Shown piece after piece: positions 8,229-17,558 of a DNA stretch of 64,000 bases (positions are counted from its first letter, which is position 1; each line of letters opens with the position of its first letter). The DNA is from Paenibacillus sp. BSR1-1 (GTDB lineage Bacteria; Bacillota; Bacilli; Bacillales; Cytobacillaceae), in the NCBI RefSeq assembly GCF_030403775.1, contig NZ_JAQMWQ010000027.1, forward strand, positions 1 through 64,000, read 5' to 3'. Both the position numbers and the translations under genes were made by a program. Under the pieces are notes generated by a model, which was not told the DNA's origin, made no database searches, and was given only the letters and a program-made list of their open reading frames with translations.

Positions 8229-8240
8229 TAAAATCGCATT

Positions 8241-8609
8241 ATGGAAAATCGAAAAGAACAAATAATTGATTTAGCAATACAGTTGATTCGACAAAAAGGG
8301 TATGTAGCGTTTAGCTACGATGACATCTCTAAACAACTGGGTGTCACAAAGGCAAGCATTCACTATCATTTTGAGAAAAAGGAGGATCTAGGAGCGGCGA
8401 TTATCGATAAGATAATGGAACGATTGGATAGATTTTCGAATAGCAATGCCTCTAAAGCGCCAAAAGAGAAGCTAAAGGTGTTTTTTATAGACAGAATGGA
8501 ACGCTTTAGATGTTTTGACATTTGCCCAATCTCGTCCTTACAAACAGATTTTGAATCTTTGCCTGAGGCAATACAGATAAAGGAGTTACGAAGTAAATCA
8601 ATGAAATGA
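8241..8609 (+). CDS. Truncated TetR/AcrR family repressor
   Basis: The N-terminal helix-turn-helix is complete (DLAIQLIRQKGYVAFSYDDI through GVTKASIHYHFEKKEDL). The ligand domain stops after CPISSLQTDFESLPEA and KELRSKSMK, giving 122 residues where the family has about 190. DNA binding could survive, but ligand sensing and dimerisation are probably damaged. The gene sits 22 bp upstream of a quinone oxidoreductase, its likely target, and has its own palindromic operator. No ribosome site is seen close to the ATG; the nearest GGAGG is about 40 bases upstream. Confidence 0.75.
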   Translation: MENRKEQIIDLAIQLIRQKGYVAFSYDDISKQLGVTKASIHYHFEKKEDLGAAIIDKIMERLDRFSNSNASKAPKEKLKVFFIDRMERFRCFDICPISSLQTDFESLPEAIQIKELRSKSMK

Positions 8610-8631
8610 TTAAAAAAAGGTGGTCATCAGG

Positions 8632-9609
8632 TTGAAAGCTGTTCTTGTGGATGAAAGAAATCAAGACTTGTATATAGGTGATGTCCATGACCCTATCCCA
8701 ACAGAGGGTGAGTTGCTTGTAAAAGTCAAAGCATCTGCTGTTAACCGTGCCGATCTGTTGCAGCGTAAAGGATTGTATCCCCCGCCTGCTGGCGCATCGA
8801 ACATTCTTGGATTAGAGATGGCTGGTGTGATTGAAGGTGTTGGTAGCGGTGTGACCGGTTGGACAGAAGGTGACCATGTGTATGCTTTGTTGCCAGGCGG
8901 CGGATACGCAGAGAAAGTTGTCATTCCCGCAGAGATGGCGATGAAAATACCGGATGGGATGAGTTTTGAGGAAGCCGCTGCCGTTCCGGAAGCTTTTCTG
9001 ACAGCCTTTTTAAACACGGTTGAATTAGGTCATTTGCAATCAGGAGAACATGTTCTGATTCATGCCGGAGCAAGTGGTGTCGGGACAGCTGCTATCCAGA
9101 TTGCAAAGGAATTAGGGGCAACCAGCATTGTCACCGCCGGATCTGCTGAAAAGTTAGATAGATGTTTAGCTCTTGGGGCCAATTATACTGTAAATTATAA
9201 AGAGGAAGATTTTTCTAAAAAGGTTCAAGCAATTACCGATGGGAGCGGGGTCCAACTGATTCTCGACTTTATTGGGGCCTCCTATTGGGATGCCAATATC
9301 AAATCCATTGGGATCGATGGGAGATGGATCTTGATTGGGGTACTAGGAGGGCAACAATTAGCCAATGTGAATTTGGGGGCATTTCTGCAAAAAAGGATAA
9401 AATTTATCGGCTCGACATTAAGATCAACGAGTAAGTCTTTTAAGATTGAGCTAACTCGTAAGTTTGAAGCATTTTCGAATGAAAAGTTTGCAAATGGAAA
9501 ACTGGCTCCGATTATTGATCGTGTTTACGAATGGCAGGATGTAGCCGAAGCTCATCAATATATGGAGGAAAATCGGAACATTGGTAAGATTGTTCTAAAA
9601 GTTGAATAA
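8632..9609 (+). CDS. NAD(P)H quinone oxidoreductase, zinc-free MDR (PIG3-like)
   Basis: A 325-residue medium-chain dehydrogenase/reductase of the quinone oxidoreductase branch, reducing quinones or similar electrophiles with NADPH. It has the N-terminal GroES-like domain (VNRADLLQRKGLYPPPAGAS is typical of the TP53I3/PIG3 group) and the Rossmann motif HAGASGVGTAAIQIAK near residue 145. The cysteines and histidines of zinc alcohol dehydrogenases are absent. The start is TTG 8632 with AAAGGTGG eight bases before it. It is probably co-transcribed with, and controlled by, the truncated TetR gene. Confidence 0.88.
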   Translation: MKAVLVDERNQDLYIGDVHDPIPTEGELLVKVKASAVNRADLLQRKGLYPPPAGASNILGLEMAGVIEGVGSGVTGWTEGDHVYALLPGGGYAEKVVIPAEMAMKIPDGMSFEEAAAVPEAFLTAFLNTVELGHLQSGEHVLIHAGASGVGTAAIQIAKELGATSIVTAGSAEKLDRCLALGANYTVNYKEEDFSKKVQAITDGSGVQLILDFIGASYWDANIKSIGIDGRWILIGVLGGQQLANVNLGAFLQKRIKFIGSTLRSTSKSFKIELTRKFEAFSNEKFANGKLAPIIDRVYEWQDVAEAHQYMEENRNIGKIVLKVE

Positions 9610-9744
9610 GAACGAATTTAATTTAATTTAACCATACTTCTTTAAATGCTAAATTAACACTGTTTTACATGGGACGGATTTTAATCTGATTTGAGAAAAT
9701 TGTTCATATAGGCTCTGATGCAAAGAAAGTGTACAGTTTACAGA

Positions 9745-9781
9745 AAAAAGGTAGAATTCGCTAATTGAATTCTACCTTTTT
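9745..9781. terminator. Intrinsic terminator between convergent genes
   Basis: AAAAGGTAGAATTC and GAATTCTACCTTTT around a short loop, with A and T runs on both sides, so it can act in both directions. Confidence 0.75.
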
Positions 9782-9812
9782 ATAGGGCCAAAATTCATTT
9801 TACTTTTATAAG

Positions 9813-11048
9813 TTAAGCTGTTTCTTTTTCCTTTTTTTCAATTTTTCCGATAGTATCATTTTCAATATACCGTGCAATGAGAGAACCAACAAGTAAGGAC
9901 CAAACGGGCGCACTTATACTTAATAAGGTAATCTTTGATAAGGCAATAATGAAGGCAAATACAGTACTTATCTTCATTGTTTGCTTTGAGAAAGATTGAT
10001 GCAAACTATTTCCAAATACACCGAGAAGCGAAAATCCAACAATCATTGAAATGAACTCTTTCGGTAATGCTTGGATTAGTGGAACCAGTTTCCTAGAGAA
10101 TAAACCGTAAACGAGAAGAAGAACACCCGCCACTACAGCCCCCATGTATCTTTTTTCCTTTGGACCTGCCTCTTCATCTGCACATATTACTGTTGCCATT
10201 CCAGCAATATTTGCAGACTGACCTCCAAAAAAGCTTGTTATGATTGAAAATAATCCGCTAATTGTAATAATTTGATTGATAGGGGTCCGATAATTATTTT
10301 TTTCCAATGCACCGACCGCAACTGCTGCATCGTTGCTTAAAATGAGAAATGCAAGCGGGATAGAGACAGAAAGGAAACTTACTATATTAAAATCAGGTAA
10401 TTGAGTTTGGGGCATAATCACTCCAGTATTCCATTTAATGTTATTCAATGGATAGAACCAGATCAATAATATAGTTCCAATGACAATCGCTGCAATTACA
10501 GGCGGAATTTTTATTTTCCACCTGCTAAAAATAAAAAAGGCCACCAATGGAATAAATCCAATTAATATTAGCTTGTTGATGGAAACAATAAAATTCACCA
10601 TATAGTTTGTAATCATTCCTGCCAGCATTGCCGAAATAATTTCTTTAGGCACCAACTTAATCAATTTTGAGAAAAAACCCAGAAATCCAATGAGTACCAT
10701 TAAAATGCCTGAAATAATATATGCTCCGATTAATTCATGGTAGCTAAACTGCGATGTCATCGTTGTCAGGAATGCAATACCAGTAAGCGTATGGCCACCA
10801 ACAATCGGTATCCGACTATACATGGGAAGAATAATGCCAAATAATCCTCCAAATACATAGACTGCAAATATCCATAGAATCGTCTGTGTGGTACTGAAGT
10901 TTCCCTTTGTTGCTGCTTCCAATATAAGAGCAGTAGGTCCCGTAATAATGAATATTCCTGCAATCAAACCTGCCGAAATATTTTTATGATTTAAATCCTT
11001 ATAGGATACTCTATTCCTGCTAATTCTATCCTCTGGAAAACTATTCAT
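9813..11048 (-). CDS. BenE-type benzoate/H+ symporter family transporter
   Basis: A 411-residue protein of about twelve membrane segments. The pattern, with an N-terminal ISAGLIAGIFIITGPTALIL, a PIVGGHTLTGIAFL motif near residue 85 and LSNDAAVAVGALEKNNYRTPIN in the second half, fits the BenE/YdcO branch related to NCS2 permeases. Substrate in this organism cannot be read from the sequence; no aromatic-degradation gene is adjacent. It is a single-gene unit with the terminator at 9745-9781 downstream. About 240 bp of AT-rich DNA upstream shows no other gene. Confidence 0.8.
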   Translation of the reverse strand: MNSFPEDRISRNRVSYKDLNHKNISAGLIAGIFIITGPTALILEAATKGNFSTTQTILWIFAVYVFGGLFGIILPMYSRIPIVGGHTLTGIAFLTTMTSQFSYHELIGAYIISGILMVLIGFLGFFSKLIKLVPKEIISAMLAGMITNYMVNFIVSINKLILIGFIPLVAFFIFSRWKIKIPPVIAAIVIGTILLIWFYPLNNIKWNTGVIMPQTQLPDFNIVSFLSVSIPLAFLILSNDAAVAVGALEKNNYRTPINQIITISGLFSIITSFFGGQSANIAGMATVICADEEAGPKEKRYMGAVVAGVLLLVYGLFSRKLVPLIQALPKEFISMIVGFSLLGVFGNSLHQSFSKQTMKISTVFAFIIALSKITLLSISAPVWSLLVGSLIARYIENDTIGKIEKKEKETA

Positions 11049-11299
11049 GTTTCTCCCCCTTTTTATATGAAGTGCTTGCTTGTATTCTATTAAAAATTAT
11101 AAAATTACATAATTTTAGCTATTCTTTCATAATAAAAGATTTAACAGCTTTGTAACCCTCCAATCCAATATTTTTATTACCATCCATTTTAATTTATGAA
11201 ATATATAAATTTTAAAGTGGCTCGCAATAAATCAGTGGATGTGGTTTGTGGGTAACAATTTATAGAAAAATATTTTCTATCTGGCACTTGCTAATTTAT

Positions 11300-11822
11300 T
11301 TGGCAAATCTCCGCTGCTATAGGCTTTACTATCGGACCAGGCGCCGTTTTTTCAGCCTTTCTCACGTTCTTCATCGGACGCTGGATCGATAAGTACGGCA
11401 GTGTGCGGTTTCTGATTCTCGGGCATGGGATTTTAGCTATCGTTTTGATAGCCTTTTGGGCGGTCCTAGGCACATCACCAAATGTCATCTTGTTCGGGTA
11501 CCTATTCTTCTCGCCTGCAACCTCTGTAACTTTAGCTTTCTTAAACTACGAAACTTCACGTATTTTGCCGGCCAAGTTGATCGGTTCAGGCATGGGACTC
11601 ATGCAGCTCATCCAGTTTTTCGGCGGTTCGTTTTCCGTTGTGGTTTGCGGTATATTACCCGAATTTCAAAAAAGGAATACGATGGTCCGTGCCTATGAAA
11701 ATGTGTACGGCGCTTTAATTGCGGTATGCATTTTCTCGTTATTCACGATGCTCTGGTTCATGCAATCCGTCCGTCGGTCCAATACTTCAAGAGTTAAACT
11801 AACGGAAAAAGCGAAAGCGTAA
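11300..11822 (+). pseudogene. 3' remnant of an MFS transporter gene
   Basis: Open frame from about 11300 reads WQISAAIGFTIGPGAVFSAF, then FFIGRWIDKYGSVRFLILG and GSGMGLMQLIQFFGG, to the stop at 11822. This is the C-terminal five to six membrane segments of a drug-efflux type major facilitator. The first half is missing and there is no start signal. It is clearly more GC-rich than its neighbours, suggesting a foreign origin. Confidence 0.75.
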
Positions 11823-11855
11823 TAGCAAAATAATTGAACAATTAAGGTGCACTTA

Positions 11856-12139
11856 TTAGGGACACAAAGTTATTTAGCGGATGGGGAAAACTTCAATCTG
11901 GACAATCATTTGATGCAGTTAATACCGAAGAAAAAGCAAAAGTTGGCCGTTTAGGCGAGTTAAGTGACCAATTTGTAGCTGCAGATAAATATGTTTTTGT
12001 TACACCATTTTGGAACTTTTCATTCCCTCCAGTTATGAAGGCTTATCTTGATTCAGTTTCTGTAGCTGGGAAAACTTTCAAATATACAGAAAACGGCCCG
12101 ATTGGTCTACTTCAAGATAAAAAAGCATTTAATTCCTAG
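11856..12139 (+). pseudogene. Fragment of an FMN-dependent NADH-azoreductase (azoR)
   Basis: Translation gives [20 protein letters not shown], then [20 protein letters not shown] and [20 protein letters not shown], a close match to the middle of AzoR. The N-terminal FMN-binding strand and the C-terminal third are absent. About 200 bp after it (12140-12355) I see no gene. Confidence 0.75.
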
Positions 12140-12355
12140 TCCGTAAGCACCCCCGTGTTGTTTTATAATATCGAGTGTCTCATTGTAAGTTTCTTTAATA
12201 GCAAAATCACGCTGTAATTTTAACAAATATTGTAACCAAGTGATTGGGTGTAATAGTTGTCATTATAGTAGGGATACTAAATAATTTTGCGGTTTTTGCC
12301 AATCAAGAGAGGTTATTTCGCAAATGTGCAATATCATGTGATTGCACTGAAAATG

Positions 12356-12520
12356 TCATTTGGGGTGATGATCAATTACCATCAGAGTATGGTCAGTCGG
12401 AGTAAGCAAATTCTGAGAACTGCGATCTGTAGTTGTAATTCTTGACGTTTCAGAAACTTCGGTAGGAATACCGTAAAAATGGTTTCTACAAATTGGGCAA
12501 CTATAAACTACAGGGTTCAT
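12356..12520 (-). CDS. Small CxxC protein, unknown
   Basis: A 54-residue open frame starting MNPVVYSCPICRNHFYGIPT. The start ATG (12518-12520) has a perfect GGAGGG eight bases before it. One CPIC pair plus C-terminal histidines (DHTLMVIDHH) could bind zinc. It lies among gene debris, so it may be real or a remnant. Confidence 0.45.
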   Translation of the reverse strand: MNPVVYSCPICRNHFYGIPTEVSETSRITTTDRSSQNLLTPTDHTLMVIDHHPK

Positions 12521-12627
12521 GTGAATTTCCCTCCAATTATTCATGGGGATAAGAATTTTATTCATGAAGTAATATATGCATAAATACCATTATGAGTGGC
12601 TTGTTGTTACAAATGGTATTGATACCT

Positions 12628-12683
12628 GCCAAGCAAAGCGTACAATAACAGTTGCAGAATGAGTTATGAAAGAAAATCAATAA
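12628..12683 (+). pseudogene. Very short remnant of a wrbA 3' end
   Basis: The frame QAKRTITVAE-stop-VMKENQ-stop corresponds to the last residues of WrbA (AKRTVTVAEWVKKxNQ), with the tryptophan codon changed to TGA. A hairpin like those after the other wrbA copies follows. Confidence 0.65.
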
Positions 12684-12699
12684 ACTATTCGTTTAAAGA

Positions 12700-12732
12700 C
12701 TAATCGTAACTAACGATTAGCTTTTGTTTTTT
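12700..12732 (+). terminator. Intrinsic terminator
   Basis: CTAATCGT-AACTA-ACGATTAG followed by CTTTTGTTTTTT. Confidence 0.7.
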
Positions 12733-12931
12733 CGATTATATGAGAGATAAGAAGTTCTATTTTTTATTTTAAAAAGCCCATGCTACTTGTCATTCATTAA
12801 ACAAAAGAAGGGAACACTTTAAACAACATACCATTCTTATATTAAGTTAAATCAGAATCATTTTAGAAGGGGCATATTTGGAATTTACTCATTCAATGGT
12901 TAATGATAATAAACGATCTGGAGGGACCGTC

Positions 12932-13558
12932 TTGGAGAACACAAATTGTGATTTTTCACCAATGAAAGAGAATTTAGAAAATGGTATTAAACACCTAATA
13001 CATATACTGCAATCTAACCTAAACGTTCTAGGAAATGAAAATTATTGTGTATTAGGTAGTTTAGAGGATGCTAAAAACCAGCTAAATTCAATTGAATCTA
13101 CGGCAGCCTCGTATTATTTAGAATGCTATTTATCCTCTTTTACTAATACATATAAGGCCCTGTCAACTACTGTACAGCACCTTTCCAAATTAAAACATGG
13201 AGCATTGATAGTAGTCGAACGTGGTGACTCTATTGAAACTATTATCCAAAAAGGAACCACAATTGGAGCTATGGTCACACATAAATTATTAGAAGCTATC
13301 TTTTACCCTGGGAACCCTCTCCATGATGGGGCTGTTTTGATCCGAGGAAAAGTGGTGGTTTCAGCAGCCAATGTACTTCCTTTAACTAATAAAGTATTTG
13401 ATGGAAAGAAGCTTGGAACCCGTCATCGTGCAGCTCTCGGAATATCTGAGCAAAGTGATGCCCTTGCTCTTGTTGTTTCAGAGGAAACTGGCCAAATTTC
13501 ATTTGCGATTAATGGTAATCTTTATCCAATTAACACTACACAACCCATAGTTTTTTAA
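12932..13558 (+). CDS. cdaS: Sporulation-type diadenylate cyclase CdaS
   Basis: Makes cyclic di-AMP from two ATP. The C-terminal DAC domain (about residues 90-205) carries HDGAVLIRG (catalytic DGA) and GTRHRAALGISE (RHR). The N-terminal part (about 1-85) is the helical YojJ-type domain of CdaS and there is no membrane segment, unlike CdaA. From TTG 12932, with GGAGGG six bases upstream, the protein has 208 residues, the usual CdaS length. A longer frame from TTG 12878 also has a ribosome site. CdaS acts late in sporulation and germination in Bacillus; the context here adds nothing. Confidence 0.9.
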   Translation: MENTNCDFSPMKENLENGIKHLIHILQSNLNVLGNENYCVLGSLEDAKNQLNSIESTAASYYLECYLSSFTNTYKALSTTVQHLSKLKHGALIVVERGDSIETIIQKGTTIGAMVTHKLLEAIFYPGNPLHDGAVLIRGKVVVSAANVLPLTNKVFDGKKLGTRHRAALGISEQSDALALVVSEETGQISFAINGNLYPINTTQPIVF

Positions 13559-13679
13559 GTTTATAAATAACAATAGAAACATCTAAAAAAGAAGTTTAAA
13601 GAGGGATTGAAAATTATTGGAAGGGCAACATTATCAATGTGGATTCTTATTTTAATAAAACGTAAGGAGATTGGCTCCA

Positions 13680-14303
13680 ATGACAAATGTAAATCTTGCA
13701 ATTATTTTTTATAGTTCAACAGGAACAAATTATCAATTAACACAGTGGGCATCCGAAGGAGCAAGAGAAGCTGGAGCAGATGTTAAGGTCTTAAAAGTTC
13801 CTGAATTAGCTCCGCAAGAAGTTATTGATTCAAATCCTGTATGGAAACATTATTCCGAGGAAGTTGCAGCATGTGTTCCAACTGTTTCACTTGAAGATTT
13901 AGAATGGGCAGACGCAATCATTTTTAGCGTTCCAACTAGATTCGGAAATATGCCGTCACAGATGAAGCAATTCTTAGATACAACAGGGGGGCTGTGGTTT
14001 AATGGAAAACTCGTAAATAAAGTAGTAAGTGCTATGACTTCTGCTCAAAACCCTCACGGTGGTCAAGAGGCAACCATTTTGTCATTATATACAACGATGC
14101 ACCATTGGGGAGCTATTATTGCCACTCCAAGCTATACTGATCCAGTAATCTTTGGAGCAGGTGGAAACCCTTATGGAACAAGTGTAACTGTTGACCAGAA
14201 TGGCAAAATGATTGAGGATTTTTCTGCTGTTCAAGCCGCTGTAAAGCACCAAGCAAAACGCACCGTTACGGTTGCGGAATGGGTGAAGAAAGGGAATCAA
14301 TAA
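13680..14303 (+). CDS. wrbA: NAD(P)H:quinone oxidoreductase, WrbA type
   Basis: A 207-residue flavodoxin-fold enzyme that reduces quinones by two electrons with FMN. Motifs are FYSSTGTNYQLTQWASEGAR (FMN phosphate loop, residues 8-27), SVPTRFGNMPSQMKQFLD and AGGNPYGTSVTV. The start is ATG 13680 with AAGGAG ten bases upstream. This is the only full-length member of a set of four wrbA-like loci in the window; the others, ending at 7308, 12683 and 27430, keep only C-terminal parts. Confidence 0.92.
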   Translation: MTNVNLAIIFYSSTGTNYQLTQWASEGAREAGADVKVLKVPELAPQEVIDSNPVWKHYSEEVAACVPTVSLEDLEWADAIIFSVPTRFGNMPSQMKQFLDTTGGLWFNGKLVNKVVSAMTSAQNPHGGQEATILSLYTTMHHWGAIIATPSYTDPVIFGAGGNPYGTSVTVDQNGKMIEDFSAVQAAVKHQAKRTVTVAEWVKKGNQ

Positions 14304-14544
14304 AGTTAGAAGAGCTAATCGACTAGTTAGATTTTCTCTTTAGTTTTGGCTTTTATATTTTGTTTTCAGTAAGGAACCCAATATTGAGCGATAGATTTAA
14401 AAGTTAGTTACATAATGAAACAGCAAAACAGAGTGGTTTCCCATAATTAAAAATGGATGTTTTTTCAAGGTCTATGTTGATAAAATTTTTCTGCAGGGAA
14501 ACTCTATAAACAAAGTAAACTTTTATCGGTTGGAGGCCGTTAGA

Positions 14545-14970
14545 ATGAAGGTTTTATCAATGATCCAGCCTTGGGCAAGTCTTTTTGTCCTTCGTGAGGC
14601 CAAATATGAAACAAGGACATGGAGAACGAATTATCGAGGGCCATTGGCCATTCACACAAGTAAAAAAATAGATAAGGCTGTCTGCAACCATGTAGCAATC
14701 CAGGCGTTGCTTGGAAAGCATGGGTACACAAAAGAGAACCTTCCAACTGGCATGATCATTGCGGTATGCAGGCTGGAAAATTGTTTGATGGTGACTGAAA
14801 ACAACCAGACGAGTTCAATCCTGGAGGATGGAAGAATTGTATCAGGTAATGACTATTTTTTAGGTGACTTTCAAGTGGGAGGTTTTGCTTGGGAAGTTCA
14901 GGACATGCAGATACTGGATGAGTTTATTCCAGCGAAAGGAAAACTAGGACTATGGGAATATAATTTATAA
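14545..14970 (+). CDS. ASCH domain protein
   Basis: A 141-residue protein with an ASCH (PUA-like) fold. The signature is at the N-terminus (MKVLSMIQPWASLFVLREAK then ETRTWRTNYRGPLAIHTSKK) and in the C-terminal GKLGLWEY. ASCH domains bind RNA or nucleotides; some hydrolyse modified cytidines. The start is ATG 14545 with GGAGG eight bases upstream. It is a single gene with no linked partner. About 250 bp after it (14971-15219) contains no gene. Confidence 0.85.
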   Translation: MKVLSMIQPWASLFVLREAKYETRTWRTNYRGPLAIHTSKKIDKAVCNHVAIQALLGKHGYTKENLPTGMIIAVCRLENCLMVTENNQTSSILEDGRIVSGNDYFLGDFQVGGFAWEVQDMQILDEFIPAKGKLGLWEYNL

Positions 14971-15219
14971 CAATTTTTAGATAAAACTTATCCGCAGAAT
15001 AAATACACCGACTTAATTATTTGGGTGCCATTAAGTTTTTAGACCTTTTTTCACCACAACACGTATAGAACGGTTACATAAATTTCGTTAACATAAAAAT
15101 ACCATTTTTCCTGAATGAGAAAATGTATTTTCTTTAGTAGGAGTGATTAATTATTTTTTCAATCTAATTATTACACCCGGTATCACAAATAACATTGGTA
15201 GCCAATTCATAAGGTACAC

Positions 15220-15603
15220 TTACTTTATATTTCTTAAACTTTCACGATCTTCAGCTAAAGGTGGTTGCTCCATCCAACCATATTTAATTAAAAGTTGAGC
15301 TCCGTCCGCCGTATACAGCCCTATCTCAGCCATGTGCTTTGTGAATTTCATGGCAAGGCCTCTTCTTTGAGAAATAGAAGCACCAGCTGCAAAATAACCA
15401 ACTGCTGCGGAAACCAAAATATCAATATGATTTAACATTAATTTATCAGAATAAGGGGAAACAGTGGAATTTGTAACTTCAGATACCCATGAAGCAGGAG
15501 ATGTCAATTCATCTTTTGCTAGAATAGCACTTAGTTCTCCGAATTGCTTTTCACAAAGTTTTTTCCTTCTTGGAAATACTTTTGTACTTCTTCTGTTTGG
15601 CAA
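15220..15603 (-). pseudogene. Partial DUF3231 family gene
   Basis: The frame FGELSAILAKDELTSPASWV then SQRRGLAMKFTKHMAEIGLY and KYGWMEQPP matches one half of DUF3231, a Bacillus family usually of about 170 or 330 residues. The first half is missing, the first 18 residues look unrelated and no ribosome site is present, so the gene is broken or partial. Confidence 0.6.
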
Positions 15604-15644
15604 CGATACCTAAGAATATAAGTTCTTAAACTATAAGAAAGATT

Positions 15645-15734
15645 GTGAATTAATGTACTTAAGCTAACGGGTGCAAGAGTTAAAGAATCAGCTGCCGATT
15701 TGGCCGCTATTTTTGTTGATCAACTAACGGGCAG
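15645..15734 (+). repeat. Cassette repeat interrupted by an IS110 remnant
   Basis: Left end GTGAATTAATGTACTTAA then GCTAACGGGTGCAAGAG, core CAGCTGCC...GGCCGCT, right end ACTAACGGGCAG. The copy stops at CAG (15734), where IS110-type sequence begins. Confidence 0.88.
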
Positions 15735-16167
15735 CATTCCTGTAATGAAGAAATATGAGGTTTGAATATAAAAAAGCCCCTTGGTAAGATATGAGTGTCC
15801 AAAGCTTGGCGGCAAAAAGGACACAAACATAATACCAGGAGGCTATTTAAATGAATTATAACCAAAATGAAAAGATTGCTCAAATTACTTCTCAAACATT
15901 AATTAAGGTGTTGATATTGCTAAATACAAGCATGTGGCAAGAGCCAAGGACTTTAGAGGTTTAGAGTTTTCGGCACCCTTTTATTTTGAAAATACAAATT
16001 CGAGCTTTAACTGTTTCATAGAGTGGCATAAAAAGTTGATGGATCAAAATAAAATGGAAAAAGTGATCGTAGGAATGGAGCCGACAGGTCATTATTGGTT
16101 CAATTTAGCTCATTTCCTTACTTGCTTTAATCGAATGGATAGGGTTGAAATATTTTCACTCAATTAA
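15735..16167 (+). mobile_element. IS110-family element, 5' remnant with broken transposase
   Basis: About 116 bp of non-coding left-end DNA (15735-15850), the position where IS110 elements encode their bridge RNA, is followed by a transposase start at 15851 (MNYNQNEKIAQITSQTLI). One missing base near 15907 breaks the frame. It continues VDIAKYKHVARAKDFRGLEF and KVIVGMEPTGHYWFNLAHFL, the DEDD-type N-terminal domain. After residue ~95 it diverges and stops at 16167; the catalytic serine domain is absent. The element is dead. Confidence 0.8.
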
Positions 16168-16497
16168 ACATTATCATGGATCGACTACACTTTGTTAATT
16201 ACAAGTTGGCTTTATTGCTTAGTATTCCATGTACTCTTTTCATGTTGATTTGGTTTGATTACATATAAGAAAAACTTTGAAGTTAGTTTGTGAAGGATTA
16301 TATTTATAGTAACGGGTGAGATGCTGTAACAAGTCACGCTTTTCCTTATTCAAGTAATGAGTAAGTTAACTTTTCGATTAAATCCGAGGCGATAGAGAAA
16401 ATGTAGCAGGAATAAATTTACGATAGAATACAAGTAAATTAAATGGAAATAATAAAAAAAATTATTGCAAGGGTAATATTGGAGTTGTCGGTAGAGT
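16168..16497 (+). repeat. Intergenic stretch with a degraded cassette repeat
   Basis: At about 16309-16375 a weak copy is visible: AGTAACGGGTGAGATGC, a GTCACGCTTTTCC core and TTCAAGTAATGAGTAAGTTAAC as right end. The rest holds no supported gene. Confidence 0.5.
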
Positions 16498-16998
16498 ATG
16501 CAATTGCTCATAAGTTCATGTATCGCTTGGATAACAATCATTTTAATTTCGATTATACCAAAAAAGCTGTCTATACTCGATTTTGTCTTTTTATACTGTG
16601 TTCTACTATGCCTTACCTCAACTTCGTTTACAATTTTTGAGTTGAATTTTAACATTATTACCTTTCCAATGCTCGGTGTAAACTTGTGGGCAGTCACGAT
16701 ATATCGTTTGGTTACGTCTCCACTTCTAATCCTGATGATTTTTAATGCTTTACAGCCTTCAGAAGAAAGAAAAACAAATTGGACCTTATCCATTGCCATT
16801 TGGATAGGGCTCACCACATATGATTGGACACTCGACCATTTTAAAATTATCAAGTATCAAATTTTGTACGTAAGGACCTCAATTGGAATAGCATATTTGT
16901 GTTTAATCTTAATTACATGGGGGTTGTTGAAGTGGTACAAAAGGTTTGATTATACCAGAAAGAGGAGCATACATGATAGCTACAATCGTTTACGATAA
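16498..16998 (+). CDS. Integral membrane protein, unknown
   Basis: A 166-residue protein with about five hydrophobic segments (near 5-21, 27-46, 70-86, 97-110 and 132-146) and an acidic/basic loop LQPSEERKTNWT. The family is not recognised; the layout resembles the CBO0543-like proteins. The ATG has only a weak ribosome site (TTGGAG about 13 bases upstream). Its last 26 bp overlap the next gene, so the two are translated as a pair. Confidence 0.6.
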   Translation: MQLLISSCIAWITIILISIIPKKLSILDFVFLYCVLLCLTSTSFTIFELNFNIITFPMLGVNLWAVTIYRLVTSPLLILMIFNALQPSEERKTNWTLSIAIWIGLTTYDWTLDHFKIIKYQILYVRTSIGIAYLCLILITWGLLKWYKRFDYTRKRSIHDSYNRLR

Positions 16999-17482
16999 TC
17001 GATTCAATGCTAATGAATGGTTTGGTATTATTGGATTGTGCATTGGACTCTTCTTTATGATTAAACTTCCGTCGCGTTTCCCAAGAAAAATTGCGATTCT
17101 ATTTTTTTTATGTGGTTTAACCTTCGGAACATTAGCCGACCATTACATAGGCACAACCCCAAAGAGTTTATATGATACTGGTAATACATCCGATTTTGAC
17201 CTTACAGATGTTCCCTCTTTATTAATGTACGGTCCATTCAGTTATTTGTTTTTTTACATTTATGATTTCATTAAAATCAAAACAAATTTTATTCCAATAT
17301 ACATTTTATTCTGGTCGTTGGCTTCATCACTTTTCGAATGGCTGGGGGGGGTAGCAGGTCTTTTTCACTATAATAATGGCTACTGGATTGGGATTTCGTT
17401 TATGATATACCTTTTGGTTCACTCAATTTGGATTATTTTTTATCACATTATCTACCAACATGAAAAAACTTTGAAAGTTTAA
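16973..17482 (+). CDS. Integral membrane protein, unknown (second of a pair)
   Basis: A 169-residue protein with about five membrane segments and conserved-looking polar residues between them (TLADHYIGTTPKSLYDTGN, DLTDVPSLLMYGP, FEWLGGVAGLFHYNNGYW). The start chosen is ATG 16973, with AGAGGAG seven bases upstream. The general pattern (aspartate and tryptophan/tyrosine motifs between helices) again recalls CBO0543-like proteins. It forms a two-gene segment with the overlapping gene before it, between repeat copies at about 16309-16375 and 17559. Confidence 0.65.
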   Translation: MIATIVYDNRFNANEWFGIIGLCIGLFFMIKLPSRFPRKIAILFFLCGLTFGTLADHYIGTTPKSLYDTGNTSDFDLTDVPSLLMYGPFSYLFFYIYDFIKIKTNFIPIYILFWSLASSLFEWLGGVAGLFHYNNGYWIGISFMIYLLVHSIWIIFYHIIYQHEKTLKV

Positions 17483-17558
17483 CCCTTCACACAAAAGTAT
17501 AAAGATTACATCTATCGGAAGATGTGCCGATTGCGTTTTTTTATTTGTGAATGTTTTC

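Noticed and set aside
11456-11698. Second frame of 80 residues inside the MFS remnant
   Set aside because: The MFS frame gives a clear transporter pattern; this one is its shadow.
12140-12355. Possible minus-strand remnant reading LQRDFAIKETYNETLDIIKQ
   Set aside because: The frame is short and broken and I cannot assign it to a family.
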